Shown here one piece after another: positions 17,515 to 25,369 of a DNA stretch of 64,000 bases; within the stretch, counting starts at the first letter, position 1, and every line of letters starts with the position of its first letter. Source of the stretch: CAADGU01 sp035444285 (GTDB taxonomy: Bacteria > Chloroflexota > Anaerolineae > Promineifilales > Promineifilaceae). Made by a program: the position numbers and the translations under genes. The stretch lies in assembly GCA_035444285.1 (NCBI GenBank), contig DAOMOK010000002.1, positions 248,001-312,000 on the forward strand, read 5' to 3'. The notes under the pieces were generated by a model. The model was not told the origin of the DNA and did not search any database. It saw only the letters and a list, made by a program, of their open reading frames with translations.

Positions 17515-18149
17515 AAACGCCCGTCCGAGTGATGATCGTGGATGATCATGCCATTGTCCGCGAGGGCTTGACCATGCTGCTAAACGAGGAAACAAGCATT
17601 GAAGTGGTTGGCGAAGCGCGCGATGGTGCGGAAGCCGTGCGTCGGGTGGCCTCCTTGAAACCTGATGTTGTTCTGATGGACCTGGTCATGCCGGAACTGG
17701 ATGGCATTGCCGCCACCGCCCAAATTCGGCAAACATACCCTTACTGCCAGGTCCTGGTTCTTACCAGTTTTGCCGAGGACCAGCGCGTGCCAGACGCCAT
17801 CCAGGCCGGGGCCATTGGCTATCTGCTCAAAGACGTGCTCAAGGCCGACCTGCTCAACGCCATTCACGCCGCCGCCCAGGGCAAACCCACCCTGCACCCC
17901 GAAGCCCAACGCCAACTGATGCAGCAAATGATGGCCCCGGCGGAAACCAGTCTGCTGAGCGCCCTCACCGAGCGGGAGATGGACGTGCTGCGCCTCATCG
18001 CGCAAGGTTACAGCAATAAGGAGATTGCCGCTGCGCTGCACCTGACGGAGGGCACGGTGAAGGGGTATGTCAGCGCCATTTTGGGTAAACTGCAAGTGGC
18101 CGACCGCACCCAGGCTGCCCTCTACGCCGTAAAACACGGGATTGAGTAG
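17511..18149 (+). CDS. NarL/FixJ-family response regulator
   Basis: 212 residues: receiver domain with acidic pocket DDH (11-13), phospho-acceptor Asp57 (VVLMDLVMPELDG) and Lys in YLLKDV, followed by a LuxR helix-turn-helix (LTEREMDVLRLIAQGYSNKEIAAALHL). GGAGG precedes the ATG, which overlaps the stop of the kinase gene, so it is almost certainly phosphorylated by that GAF kinase. Its targets are not visible in the window. Confidence 0.92.
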   Translation: MKTPVRVMIVDDHAIVREGLTMLLNEETSIEVVGEARDGAEAVRRVASLKPDVVLMDLVMPELDGIAATAQIRQTYPYCQVLVLTSFAEDQRVPDAIQAGAIGYLLKDVLKADLLNAIHAAAQGKPTLHPEAQRQLMQQMMAPAETSLLSALTEREMDVLRLIAQGYSNKEIAAALHLTEGTVKGYVSAILGKLQVADRTQAALYAVKHGIE

Positions 18150-18174
18150 CAGGCCGCCTACGGACAGACGATCA

Positions 18175-19347
18175 ATGGATATGCCGCTAGAACAAATCAT
18201 CACGATTACCGGAGTTGCCAGACGGGAGTGGCAGCCGTTTAGCGCCACCTCGCCGGGTGGTATACCCTTTGCCGGGTATCTATGCCGCCAGGAGAGCGAG
18301 AAGCTGGGCATGTTGGCCGTCACCGAACTGGCGGGCGAGGAGCGGTTGGAGTTCATCCCCGCCATGCCCAAAATCCATTACCCATATCACCAGGAGAAAG
18401 ACGGCTCTATTCGCGTAGCCATTCCGGTGGTGCAGAACGTCAGCGATGCTCGATTCAACGTAAAATTGGATGGCACGGCCGTGATCTTTTACCCGCTTAC
18501 CGACAAACAAGGCGATTTGTTGGAAGTGATCCCGCGCACCCGCTTGCAGCCGGTGTTGCAGGCCAGCCGGTGGGGCGACTGGCACGCCCTGCTCAATGAA
18601 GCCTTGCCTGACCGGACGCCGGTGGCAGAAGCAGTTCGAGTGCAAAAGGTGGTGCTGGTGTTTGAACTGTGGGGCTACCGCAACCCGCACCTGGTGAAAT
18701 ATGACACGCCGCTCAAGTTGACGCTGCACACGGCCGTGTCCCACCGCAAACCGGTCAGTTACCGCAAACTGGCGGACATCGCCAACCGCTACGGCTTTGA
18801 ACTCATTCCCACGTTGGAAGTGGCCCGCCCCGACCCCGACGGGCTGGCGCAGGCGTACCGCCGCCTGCAAGCGCAAATGGAAGCACACAATCAGGCCGCC
18901 GGGCCAGATGTGTTTGTGGAGGAGGGCGCCGTTCTCATGCTCTCCACGCGGGACACGGCCGTGTACTACAAATGCAAGCCACCCACCATCGAGGAGATTC
19001 ACTGGACGGCCGACGCCAATGTGGGCAAAACAGACATTGAACATGCGCTGCACAAGATGTTGGAGAATGGCTATGACTTTGGCGACGGCCGTGTCGCCGA
19101 CCTGCACACCGAGTTGGAAGCCGACTTTGACCCGCCCCGCGTGGAAATAGCTGCCGACCTGATTGAGCGGGTCTACCGCGAATTTGTGCTGGAACTGCAA
19201 CAACGGGAATGGCTACGCCACCTGGTGGCCGAATCCGGCCTGGACCCCCACGACACACCCGCCCTCATGCGCACCCTCTCGCAGCACTACCCCAAAAACC
19301 AGATGCGTTGGGTCTTTGCCACAATCAAAATTCTGTACGGTGATTGA
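18175..19347 (+). CDS. Putative ATP-dependent RNA ligase (covalent nucleotidyltransferase)
   Basis: 390 residues from ATG 18175. Although the overall sequence is unfamiliar, the five motifs of the ligase/capping nucleotidyltransferase superfamily occur in order with reasonable spacing: motif I KLDG (Lys97, the AMP-accepting lysine), an Arg-rich motif Ia (IPRTR, 119-123), motif III VFELWG (162-167), motif IV EEGAVL (249-254) and motif V YKCKPP (265-270, Lys266/Lys268). The segment before motif I (KIHYPYHQEKDG) also resembles RNA ligases. The 120-residue helical C-terminus could be a specificity domain. Predicted to seal RNA ends for repair; no polynucleotide kinase or nuclease partner is adjacent. 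It follows the GAF two-component pair by 25 bp. Confidence 0.6.
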   Translation: MDMPLEQIITITGVARREWQPFSATSPGGIPFAGYLCRQESEKLGMLAVTELAGEERLEFIPAMPKIHYPYHQEKDGSIRVAIPVVQNVSDARFNVKLDGTAVIFYPLTDKQGDLLEVIPRTRLQPVLQASRWGDWHALLNEALPDRTPVAEAVRVQKVVLVFELWGYRNPHLVKYDTPLKLTLHTAVSHRKPVSYRKLADIANRYGFELIPTLEVARPDPDGLAQAYRRLQAQMEAHNQAAGPDVFVEEGAVLMLSTRDTAVYYKCKPPTIEEIHWTADANVGKTDIEHALHKMLENGYDFGDGRVADLHTELEADFDPPRVEIAADLIERVYREFVLELQQREWLRHLVAESGLDPHDTPALMRTLSQHYPKNQMRWVFATIKILYGD

Positions 19348-19408
19348 GAGGTTGTCTAGCGTAGAGACGCAGAGAAAAAACTCTGCGTCTCTATGCGTCG
19401 AAAACAAA

Positions 19409-20470
19409 CTAACCTACCAGGTTGTATACTGCGCCCACCAACATCGCCCCCAACAAGGCAAACAGCACATAAATGGCGAAGACGCGCCATTTCACCAGAA
19501 CCCATACGGCGGCCATGGCCGGTAGGGTGGTGGTTGGCCCGGCGATGAGAAAAGCGAGCGCCGCGCCGGGATTCATGCCCTGCGCCAGCAAACCGCTCAC
19601 CAGCGGCAGCGCCGTCAGATTGCTGGTGTAAATGGGCACACCGAGCAGCGCCGCCAGCGGCACCGCCCACCGGTTTTGTTCACCCAACAGCCCCATAATC
19701 CATTCCTGGGGCACAAACAACAGGATGATGGCTTCCAGGAAAAAGGCCAGCGCCATAAATTTGACTACCATGCTGGTGGCTTTCCATGTTTCCTGCCATA
19801 GTTTTTGGCGGAACGTGGGCGGTTTGCGGGTGCAGCTTTCGCCGGCAGCGGCGCTGTTTTCGACGGCAACGGCCGTTAGCGGTATCGCCACTGCCATTGC
19901 CTGCGGTTGGGGCACGGCCGTGACCGGCTCAGGCGGCGAAAAGGCAAACACCACTTGTGTTTTGAATCGCTGCCAACCCTCCTGTAACAAACGGCGGCTG
20001 CTGCGCGTGGAGGTCTGGTAATTGGCCCGCAAAACCTGGCTGCCCAGCCAGCTTTTTTGCGTGATGATGTGCGTCAGAAAACCGGCGCTGAGGCTGAGCG
20101 CCAGTGCCGCCATTAGTCGCCACACCGCCAGTTCCCAGCCCAACATACCCACGCTCAAGAAGAAAATCTCCGGGTCCATGGTGGGGGAGGCGATCCAAAA
20201 GGCCATGACCGGCGCTAAGGGGACGCCGCCAATGAGCAGGGCGGCCACCACCGGAATGACGCCACAGGAGCAGAAAGGGCTGAATGCGCCTACGGCCGTA
20301 GCCAGCACAATCGCCACCAATGGTCGGGCCACAAACGCCCGGTTGATATACCGTGAGGCGCCGGACAAATTCACCGCTACCGCCAGCGGAATGGTGATCA
20401 GCAAATAAGGCCAGATACGCAAAAAGCTCTCCGCCACGAACAAAATAATGAGATTCAACTGGTCAATCAT
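19409..20470 (-). CDS. UPF0718/ArsP-type permease
   Basis: 353 residues with AAGGAG before the ATG. Eight or so hydrophobic segments and the family hallmark FSPFCSCGVIPV (Cys67, Cys69) followed by GGVPLAPVMAFWIASPTMDPE place it in the DUF318/UPF0718 permeases, which include the organoarsenical exporter ArsP. A cytoplasmic loop of about 80 residues (180-250) separates two halves. The gene is preceded by an inverted repeat (ATCGTCAAAATACGAT) also found before the upstream arsR gene, so both are likely repressed by that regulator. Substrate could be methylarsenite or another metal(loid). Confidence 0.8.
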   Translation of the reverse strand: MIDQLNLIILFVAESFLRIWPYLLITIPLAVAVNLSGASRYINRAFVARPLVAIVLATAVGAFSPFCSCGVIPVVAALLIGGVPLAPVMAFWIASPTMDPEIFFLSVGMLGWELAVWRLMAALALSLSAGFLTHIITQKSWLGSQVLRANYQTSTRSSRRLLQEGWQRFKTQVVFAFSPPEPVTAVPQPQAMAVAIPLTAVAVENSAAAGESCTRKPPTFRQKLWQETWKATSMVVKFMALAFFLEAIILLFVPQEWIMGLLGEQNRWAVPLAALLGVPIYTSNLTALPLVSGLLAQGMNPGAALAFLIAGPTTTLPAMAAVWVLVKWRVFAIYVLFALLGAMLVGAVYNLVG

Positions 20471-20482
20471 GTTTGCTCCTTT

Positions 20483-20498
20483 ATCGTCAAAATACGAT
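20483..20498 (-). promoter_or_regulatory. Operator of the ArsR encoded at 20562 (permease copy)
   Basis: ATCGTCAAAATACGAT, an inverted repeat ATCGT-N6-ACGAT, 12 bp before the permease start. It matches the site at 20894-20909 in all but one base. Confidence 0.6.
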
Positions 20499-20523
20499 TT
20501 AATAGACTAAAAAAATTTGGCAC

Positions 20524-20556
20524 AGACCCGAAGGATTTCAAAAACCCTTCGGGTCT
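20524..20556 (-). terminator. Hairpin between arsR and the permease gene
   Basis: Arms AGACCCGAAGG / CCTTCGGGTCT (11 bp), loop 11 bases, six bases beyond the arsR stop; on the minus strand a run of T follows about eight bases later. Probable partial terminator giving each gene its own operator-controlled transcript. Confidence 0.6.
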
Positions 20557-20561
20557 ATTAC

Positions 20562-20879
20562 TTAAAAAATAGCCCCCACCTTTTGCCGGAACCAGGTGAT
20601 ATTCGCTTCGTGCAGGCAGTAGTTGGTGGCGGGACCGCTGGTGATACCCTCAATCCAGCCCGCCTGGCGCAGCACCTTCAGATGTTGGGAAACGGTGGCC
20701 TGAGCAATAGGGAGATAGGAGACAATGTCACCGGTGATACAGCCGGGATTTGTCACCAGGAACTTCATAATCTCAAAGCGGATCGGATTTCCCACCGCCT
20801 TGAACATTTGCACCAGCTTCTCCTGCTCGGCGCCGGAAATCTCCAAAGTACAACATGGTTCGGGGATCACGTTCAACAT
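20562..20879 (-). CDS. ArsR-family winged-helix repressor
   Basis: 105 residues. The DNA-binding core is clear (MFKAVGNPIRFEIMKFL, ATVSQHLKVLRQAGWI). Cysteines at Cys9-Cys10 (PEPCC), in NPGC and in NYCLHE could bind a soft metal(loid). AAGGA precedes the ATG. It is divergent from the ArsR-ArsC fusion gene and sits upstream of the ArsP-type permease; a matching operator lies before both it and the permease, which indicates autoregulation. Confidence 0.88.
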   Translation of the reverse strand: MLNVIPEPCCTLEISGAEQEKLVQMFKAVGNPIRFEIMKFLVTNPGCITGDIVSYLPIAQATVSQHLKVLRQAGWIEGITSGPATNYCLHEANITWFRQKVGAIF

Positions 20880-20893
20880 GGCAAATATCCTTT

Positions 20894-20909
20894 ATCGTAA
20901 AAATACGAT
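20894..20909 (-). promoter_or_regulatory. Operator upstream of the minus-strand arsR
   Basis: ATCGTAAAAATACGAT, arms ATCGT/ACGAT with six-base spacer, 15 bp before the arsR start. One-base variant of the permease operator at 20483-20498. Confidence 0.6.
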
Positions 20910-21008
20910 GATATGATAACGGATCATTTGTTTCCTGTCAATCATCAATTTGTTGCCATATTTCAAATTAGTGGGAATGGTTCCATTGCCTGCTGCAAAG
21001 AATAAGCT

Positions 21009-21038
21009 AGAATATATCAAATCATTTTGATATATTCT
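21009..21038 (+). promoter_or_regulatory. Palindromic operator before the ArsR-ArsC fusion gene
   Basis: Perfect 13-bp arms AGAATATATCAAA / TTTGATATATTCT around TCAT, ending 13 bp before ATG 21052. Unlike the ATCGT sites used by the divergent arsR, so probably the autoregulatory site of the fusion protein's own winged helix. Confidence 0.65.
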
Positions 21039-21051
21039 GTTGGGTAGCAAG

Positions 21052-21789
21052 ATGAGTCCATTGAGTTTAGAACCGCCTGGTGTTTTGAGACTATTAGCCC
21101 ATACGGTGCGCTGGCAGATTGTGGCGGCGCTGGCGCAGAGTGATTACCGGGTGGGGGAGTTGGAGGCGCGGCTGGCGCGGCCGCAAAACCTGGTCTCTTA
21201 CCACCTGCGCCTGCTGCGGGAAGGCGGGCTGGTGGGCGAACGGCGCAGCAGCGCCGACGGCCGTGACGCCTATTACACCCTCCATCTGGACAATTTACGC
21301 GCCGCTTACCAGGCGGGTGGGGCATCCCTGCATCCGGCGCTGGCCTGTGTACCCCCGCCGCAGAATGTCCCCACACGGCCGTACCGCGTCCTCTTCCTCT
21401 GCACCCACAACAGCGCCCGCTCCCAACTGGCCGAGGGCATGATGCGGGCCATGGGTGGTGAGCGGGTGGCGGTGTATAGCGCCGGGAATGCGGTCACGGC
21501 CGTGCATCCCCTGGCGATCCGCGCCGCTGCTGAACGGGGCATTGACATCAGTCAGCAGCGCGCCAAACCGATGGACGAGTTTGTCGGCCAGCCATTCGAC
21601 GCCATCATCACCGTCTGCGACCGGGTGCGCGAAGTCTGCCCCGTTTTCCCCGGCGACCCGCCGCACATTCATTGGAGCCTGCCCGACCCCACGGCCGTGA
21701 CTGGCACAGAGGACGAACAATACCAGGCGTTCCTGAACACTGCCCAGGAACTTGCTACCCGCATTGATTATTGGCTCAAGCGATTGTAG
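21052..21789 (+). CDS. arsC: ArsR winged-helix / arsenate reductase (LMW-PTPase type) fusion
   Basis: 245 residues. Residues 1-85 are an ArsR-like winged helix (LAHTVRWQIVAALAQ, PQNLVSYHLRLLREGGLV). Residues 110-245 are a low-molecular-weight-phosphatase-fold arsenate reductase: catalytic loop CTHNSARS with Cys117 and the two resolving cysteines Cys189 and Cys196 (TVCDRVREVCP) typical of thioredoxin-coupled ArsC. It would reduce As(V) to As(III) and also repress DNA. Start ATG 21052 is preferred to the TTG 12 bases upstream. Its stop codon lies within a palindrome shared with the intergenic region. Confidence 0.88.
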   Translation: MSPLSLEPPGVLRLLAHTVRWQIVAALAQSDYRVGELEARLARPQNLVSYHLRLLREGGLVGERRSSADGRDAYYTLHLDNLRAAYQAGGASLHPALACVPPPQNVPTRPYRVLFLCTHNSARSQLAEGMMRAMGGERVAVYSAGNAVTAVHPLAIRAAAERGIDISQQRAKPMDEFVGQPFDAIITVCDRVREVCPVFPGDPPHIHWSLPDPTAVTGTEDEQYQAFLNTAQELATRIDYWLKRL

Positions 21790-21812
21790 GGCGATTTTGC
21801 AAAATCGCCCTA
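21787..21812 (+). terminator. Perfect 26-bp palindrome at the end of arsC
   Basis: Arms TAGGGCGATTTT / AAAATCGCCCTA around GC; the first three bases are the arsC stop codon. Hairpin-forming and possibly a terminator or a copy of the GGCGAT-type repeat also found at 29532-29848. Confidence 0.6.
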
Positions 21813-21824
21813 CCGGAGTTGAAT

Positions 21825-22550
21825 ATGGAACCTATCACAATTTTTGGCGATATACATGGCAATTGTCCGGCGCTGACGGCCGTGTTTGCCGATATGGAAT
21901 CACGCAGTCTGACCAACCTGTACTGCCTGGGCGACCTGGTGGGATACGGCACATGGCCTAACGAAGTCATCACCGCCATCCGCGAGCGGGGCATCCCCAC
22001 CATCATGGGCAACTATGACCTGGGCGTGGGGCAAGACAGCGACGACTGCGGCTGCGCTTACACCAACCCGGTGTCGGAAGCGCTAGGCAAACGCTCCATT
22101 GCCTGGACAAATGCCCACACCGCCGCCGAAAACAAAGCATTTTTGCGGGAACTGGTGGCTCATATCCCCCTGCAACTGGGCGATTTACGGGTGGTGTTGG
22201 TGCATGGCAGTCCACGCAAGGTCAATGAATACCTGTTTGAAGACCGACCCGAATCGAGCCTGATGCGTTTATTGGATATGGTGGAAGCGGACGTGTTGGT
22301 GTGCGGGCACACCCATTTGCCTTATCATCGGGTGCTGAGCGACGGCCGTCACGTTATCAATGCCGGCAGCGTGGGCAAACCGAAGGATGGTGATCCGCGG
22401 GCGTGTTATCTGGTGTTGGGGGTGGACGGCCGTGACGTGACCACCCAATTCATCCGCGTCCCCTACGACGTGGAAGCGGCGGCGAGCGCCATCGAAGCCA
22501 GCGACATGCCCCAAGAATACGCGGAGATGTTACGAGTGGGGAAAGGGTGA
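21825..22550 (+). CDS. Calcineurin-like metallophosphoesterase (YfcE/MJ0936 type)
   Basis: 241 residues from ATG 21825, preceded by CCGGAG. All metal-ligand motifs of the family are present: GDIHGN (near 8-13), GDLVGYG, GNYD, HGS and GHTHLPY. Such enzymes hydrolyse phosphodiesters or phosphomonoesters with two divalent metals. Substrate unknown; it follows the arsenate reductase gene by 35 bp and may share its transcript. Confidence 0.88.
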   Translation: MEPITIFGDIHGNCPALTAVFADMESRSLTNLYCLGDLVGYGTWPNEVITAIRERGIPTIMGNYDLGVGQDSDDCGCAYTNPVSEALGKRSIAWTNAHTAAENKAFLRELVAHIPLQLGDLRVVLVHGSPRKVNEYLFEDRPESSLMRLLDMVEADVLVCGHTHLPYHRVLSDGRHVINAGSVGKPKDGDPRACYLVLGVDGRDVTTQFIRVPYDVEAAASAIEASDMPQEYAEMLRVGKG

Positions 22551-22644
22551 GTGCGTGGTCAGTAGCAAATAGTCATCCGCCACTTGCTGCCTTTGTGGAG
22601 CGATACGGCCGTGCCAGCTTTCAATATGCTATCTTGAGAGACTC

Positions 22645-23029
22645 TCAATCCTGAATGTCCGTCATCAGGGCCAATCCATTGAGGGTAACGATGAAGTAAT
22701 TTAGGACATCGCGGCCGATGATAACCTCTTCTGTAATGTTGCTGGCCAATAACTTCCATTCCGGGTAGATCCACTGTACCAATTTGTAATTTCACGGCAT
22801 ACATTGTAACCAGATGCCGGGCACCAGATACTTCCTGTACCCAACGGTCATCAATGTCTCTCGCTTGAATCGCCCGCAAAACAGATAGAGGAATCTGTGT
22901 TGCATCTGAGCCAGAATCAACCAGTCCCCAGAGCGTCTGCCTAAGATTGGATCCCGAGCCGATTACGGAGAGTTCCATTACGGGAAAAGATGGAAAACAA
23001 GACCTGTCGTACTCAAATGAAATATGCAT
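22645..23029 (-). pseudogene. Retropepsin-like aspartic protease, frameshifted
   Basis: The N-terminal half reads as a clan-AA protease (GLVDSGSDATQIPLSVL, catalytic Asp in D-S-G). After GMEVI the open frame becomes unlike the family and runs on to 22559, but the other frame from about 22745 reads ASNITEEVIIGRDVLNYF then IVTLNGLALMTDIQD and stops at 22645, an excellent continuation for the family. A one- or two-base indel near 22742-22750 therefore breaks the gene, unless it is a sequencing error. It is six bases downstream of the DUF5678-like gene. Confidence 0.7.
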
Positions 23030-23035
23030 CTGGCA

Positions 23036-23407
23036 TCAACCTGATCGGAATGAAATATGCCTGTAAACAATCTCTGGTTCCAGTTTCACTGGTCTAACCA
23101 ACACAAACACATCGGGATATGTCGCCTCAATCCGCTCTAGCAACGCAACACGGTCAGCATCGTGGTCAATGAGTTTACCTTCATAAATGGCGACATACTC
23201 CTCTGGGAATTGCTGCAACAGAGAGGGATGCAGGCGATGAAATGCAGTTTTTTCACGTTCTCGTCCGCTATCTTCTGTTGCTTTTGGTAATCCCTGATCT
23301 AGCACCTCTGCTACGACGTCGGTTATCGCTTTTTGTTGGCTCAGAGCTACACGTTGGGCACGATCATATAATTGTTGCGACATTGTTAATTGAATACCAC
23401 CGCTCAT
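23036..23407 (-). CDS. Small DUF5678-like protein
   Basis: 123 residues: an N-terminal helical part (LTMSQQLYDRAQRVALSQQKAI), possibly ribbon-helix-helix-like, and a C-terminal segment EEYVAIYEGKLIDHDADRVALLERI..DVFVLVRPV that resembles DUF5678. It is partnered with the retropepsin-like gene, a common pairing in this type of genome. Function unknown. Confidence 0.6.
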   Translation of the reverse strand: MSGGIQLTMSQQLYDRAQRVALSQQKAITDVVAEVLDQGLPKATEDSGREREKTAFHRLHPSLLQQFPEEYVAIYEGKLIDHDADRVALLERIEATYPDVFVLVRPVKLEPEIVYRHISFRSG

Positions 23408-23554
23408 AATTTTTGCTTTTCCTGGTTGAATTATCAGCCATCTCCACTTAGAACTTTCTATCAGTATTATACATCAGGCGGGCCGTTTTTCGGGATACCT
23501 GGAATTTGCCGGAATTAACGGTAGAATCATCCGCGGTATGCCTGAGTAAACAAA

Positions 23555-23623
23555 CCTGACAGGTTTTTGGTCTGCACAGCTTCAAGTTGAACGGGTAAAA
23601 GCCTGTCAGGTCTGAATGGTTAC
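23555..23623 (+). repeat. CCTGACAGG palindromic repeat, copy 1
   Basis: CCTGACAGGTTTTTGG, a spacer of about 25 bases, then GCCTGTCAGGTCTGAATGGTTAC. The 9-bp ends are complementary. One of five copies in the window, just before crcB. The rest of 23408-23554 shows no gene. Confidence 0.75.
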
Positions 23624-23641
23624 ATGCCTGGTATGGATTCT

Positions 23642-24028
23642 ATGAATCGTTATTTGTTGATTGCCATTGGTGCGGCGTTAGGGGCCAACGGCCGTTACCT
23701 GGTTAACATCTGGGCCGCCAATCGGCTGGGCGTGGCCTTCCCCTATGGCACACTCATCGTCAACGTAGTGGGGAGTTTCGTGCTGGGTTTTCTGCTCAGT
23801 CTCAGCACCGGGCGGCTGCAACTATCCCCAGAAGCGCGTTTGCTGCTGGCGGTGGGTTTTCTGGGTTCATTCACCACCTTCTCTTCGCTCACCGTAGAAA
23901 CCTTAAACTTGTGGCGGGATACCGGAAGCTGGTGGGCGCTGCTGAACATCATTGGCAGCAATGTGGCCGGTTTAATCAGCGCCTTGTCAGGCGTCTGGCT
24001 GGCGCGCTGGTTACAGGGCGGAGGGTAA
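23642..24028 (+). CDS. crcB: Fluoride exporter CrcB/Fluc
   Basis: 128 residues from ATG 23642 (ATGs at 23624 and 23633 abut the upstream repeat). Four membrane helices and the family motifs GANGRY, GTLIVNVVGSFVLGF and GFLGSFTTFSSLTVE identify a dual-topology fluoride channel, which works as a dimer. No fluoride riboswitch was recognised upstream. It is followed six bases later by a DUF190-CBS gene, a frequent genomic partner of CrcB. Confidence 0.92.
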   Translation: MNRYLLIAIGAALGANGRYLVNIWAANRLGVAFPYGTLIVNVVGSFVLGFLLSLSTGRLQLSPEARLLLAVGFLGSFTTFSSLTVETLNLWRDTGSWWALLNIIGSNVAGLISALSGVWLARWLQGGG

Positions 24029-24034
24029 AGGATC

Positions 24035-25324
24035 ATGCAATTACAGGGAAAGGCGTTGCGCGTCATCATTTACATCGGCGAAAGTGACCATTATCAGGGC
24101 AAGGCGCTGCATATGGCGCTGCTGCATTTCCTGAAGCAGGAGGGCGCGTCTGGGGCGACGGTGGTGCGTGGGTTGGCCGGTTTTGGCGCGCACAGCCGTA
24201 TTCACACCGCCAGCATCGTAGACCTTTCCACCGACCTGCCCATTCGCCTGGAATGGGTGGACGAACCGGCGCTGGTGGAGCGGCTGCTGCCCCAGGTGCG
24301 CCGCATGGTGAATGATGGCCTGATCACCGTTGAAGAGGTGAATGTGGTGCAATACGCGCCGGGTCGCCGCCCTGATCCGCTGGCCCAGCCGGTGCAGGAC
24401 GTGATGCGCCGCGAAGTGGTGACGGTGAGACCAGAGACGAATATTGCCGACATTGTGACCTTGCTGCTGCAAAAGGGGTATCGCAGCCTGCCGGTGGTGG
24501 ATGGCAACGGCCGTGTCCTGGGCATCATCACCGATGGCGACCTGCTGCGCCGCGCCGGTTTGCAGGCCCGGTTGGATTTGCAAGTGGCACTGTCCGACGC
24601 GGAATGGCAGCGGCAGTTGGCCGATTTACGCACCCACGGGGGCACGGCCGTAGACCTTATGACCACACCCGTACACACCATTGCCGCCGATGACCCCTTG
24701 CGCCAGGCGGTGGCGCAAATGGTGACATATCATCTCAAACGAATGCCGGTGGTGGATGCGGACGGCCGTCTGGTGGGCTGGATCAGCCGTGTGGACATCC
24801 TGCGCACCATTGAATACCACCAGCCCGCCGCCGAAGTGGAAAAAGAACAACAGCCGTCCGGTTCCACCATTGCCGAGTTGATGTACCGGGACGTGCCCAC
24901 CGTCTCCCCGCAAGCCACGCTGGAGGAAATTTTGCTGGCGTTGGAACAAAACAGCCGCCGCCGGGCGGTGGTGGTAGACGGTGAACGGCGCGTCGTGGGC
25001 ATTATCACCGACGGTGATTTGCTGCGGCGCGCCCCGGAAGCGGCGCAGCCCGGTCTGCGCCAGCGGCTGCGCCGCCTGTTGGGGGGGCCGCCCACGCCTG
25101 TAGACCCTTTCGCCCTGCCCGCCGCCACCGACACGGCTGCCGATGTGATGTCAACCCCTGCGATTGCCATTCTGGTGACGGCTTCCCCAGCCGAGGCGTT
25201 ACGGCTGATGCTGCAACACGGCTTCAAACGGCTGCCGGTGGTGGATGCGGACGGCCGTCTGGTGGGATTGCTCGGCCGTGCCAGTCTGCTGTACGCGCTG
25301 TCCGCCGAAAACACCCCAATTTAG
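24035..25324 (+). CDS. DUF190 (PII-like) protein fused to four CBS domains
   Basis: 429 residues. Residues 1-110 are a DUF190 domain (LRVIIYIGESDHYQGKALHMALLHFL, GASGATVVRGLAGFG), a PII-like fold. It is followed by two CBS pairs, each with the V-D-x-x-G-R-x-x-G-x-I/L signature (PVVDGNGRVLGIITDGDLL; PVVDADGRLVGWISRVDIL; VVVDGERRVVGIITDGDLL; PVVDADGRLVGLLGRASLL). CBS pairs bind adenine nucleotides, so an energy-sensing control of the neighbouring fluoride channel or another membrane protein is plausible. Most DUF190 proteins lack CBS domains. Confidence 0.88.
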   Translation: MQLQGKALRVIIYIGESDHYQGKALHMALLHFLKQEGASGATVVRGLAGFGAHSRIHTASIVDLSTDLPIRLEWVDEPALVERLLPQVRRMVNDGLITVEEVNVVQYAPGRRPDPLAQPVQDVMRREVVTVRPETNIADIVTLLLQKGYRSLPVVDGNGRVLGIITDGDLLRRAGLQARLDLQVALSDAEWQRQLADLRTHGGTAVDLMTTPVHTIAADDPLRQAVAQMVTYHLKRMPVVDADGRLVGWISRVDILRTIEYHQPAAEVEKEQQPSGSTIAELMYRDVPTVSPQATLEEILLALEQNSRRRAVVVDGERRVVGIITDGDLLRRAPEAAQPGLRQRLRRLLGGPPTPVDPFALPAATDTAADVMSTPAIAILVTASPAEALRLMLQHGFKRLPVVDADGRLVGLLGRASLLYALSAENTPI

Positions 25325-25369
25325 TGCGCTGCATGTGCGCCGCATCTGTATAGTTTAGGAGAAGAGATC

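Noticed and set aside
18280..19203. Long minus-strand open frames opposite the RNA ligase-like gene
   Set aside because: His/Gln/Gly-rich antisense frames without motifs, whereas the plus strand has ordered ligase motifs.
23460..23640. Possible fluoride riboswitch before crcB
   Set aside because: The conserved GGNGAUGG and CUGAU elements are not present; the region is occupied by a palindromic repeat.
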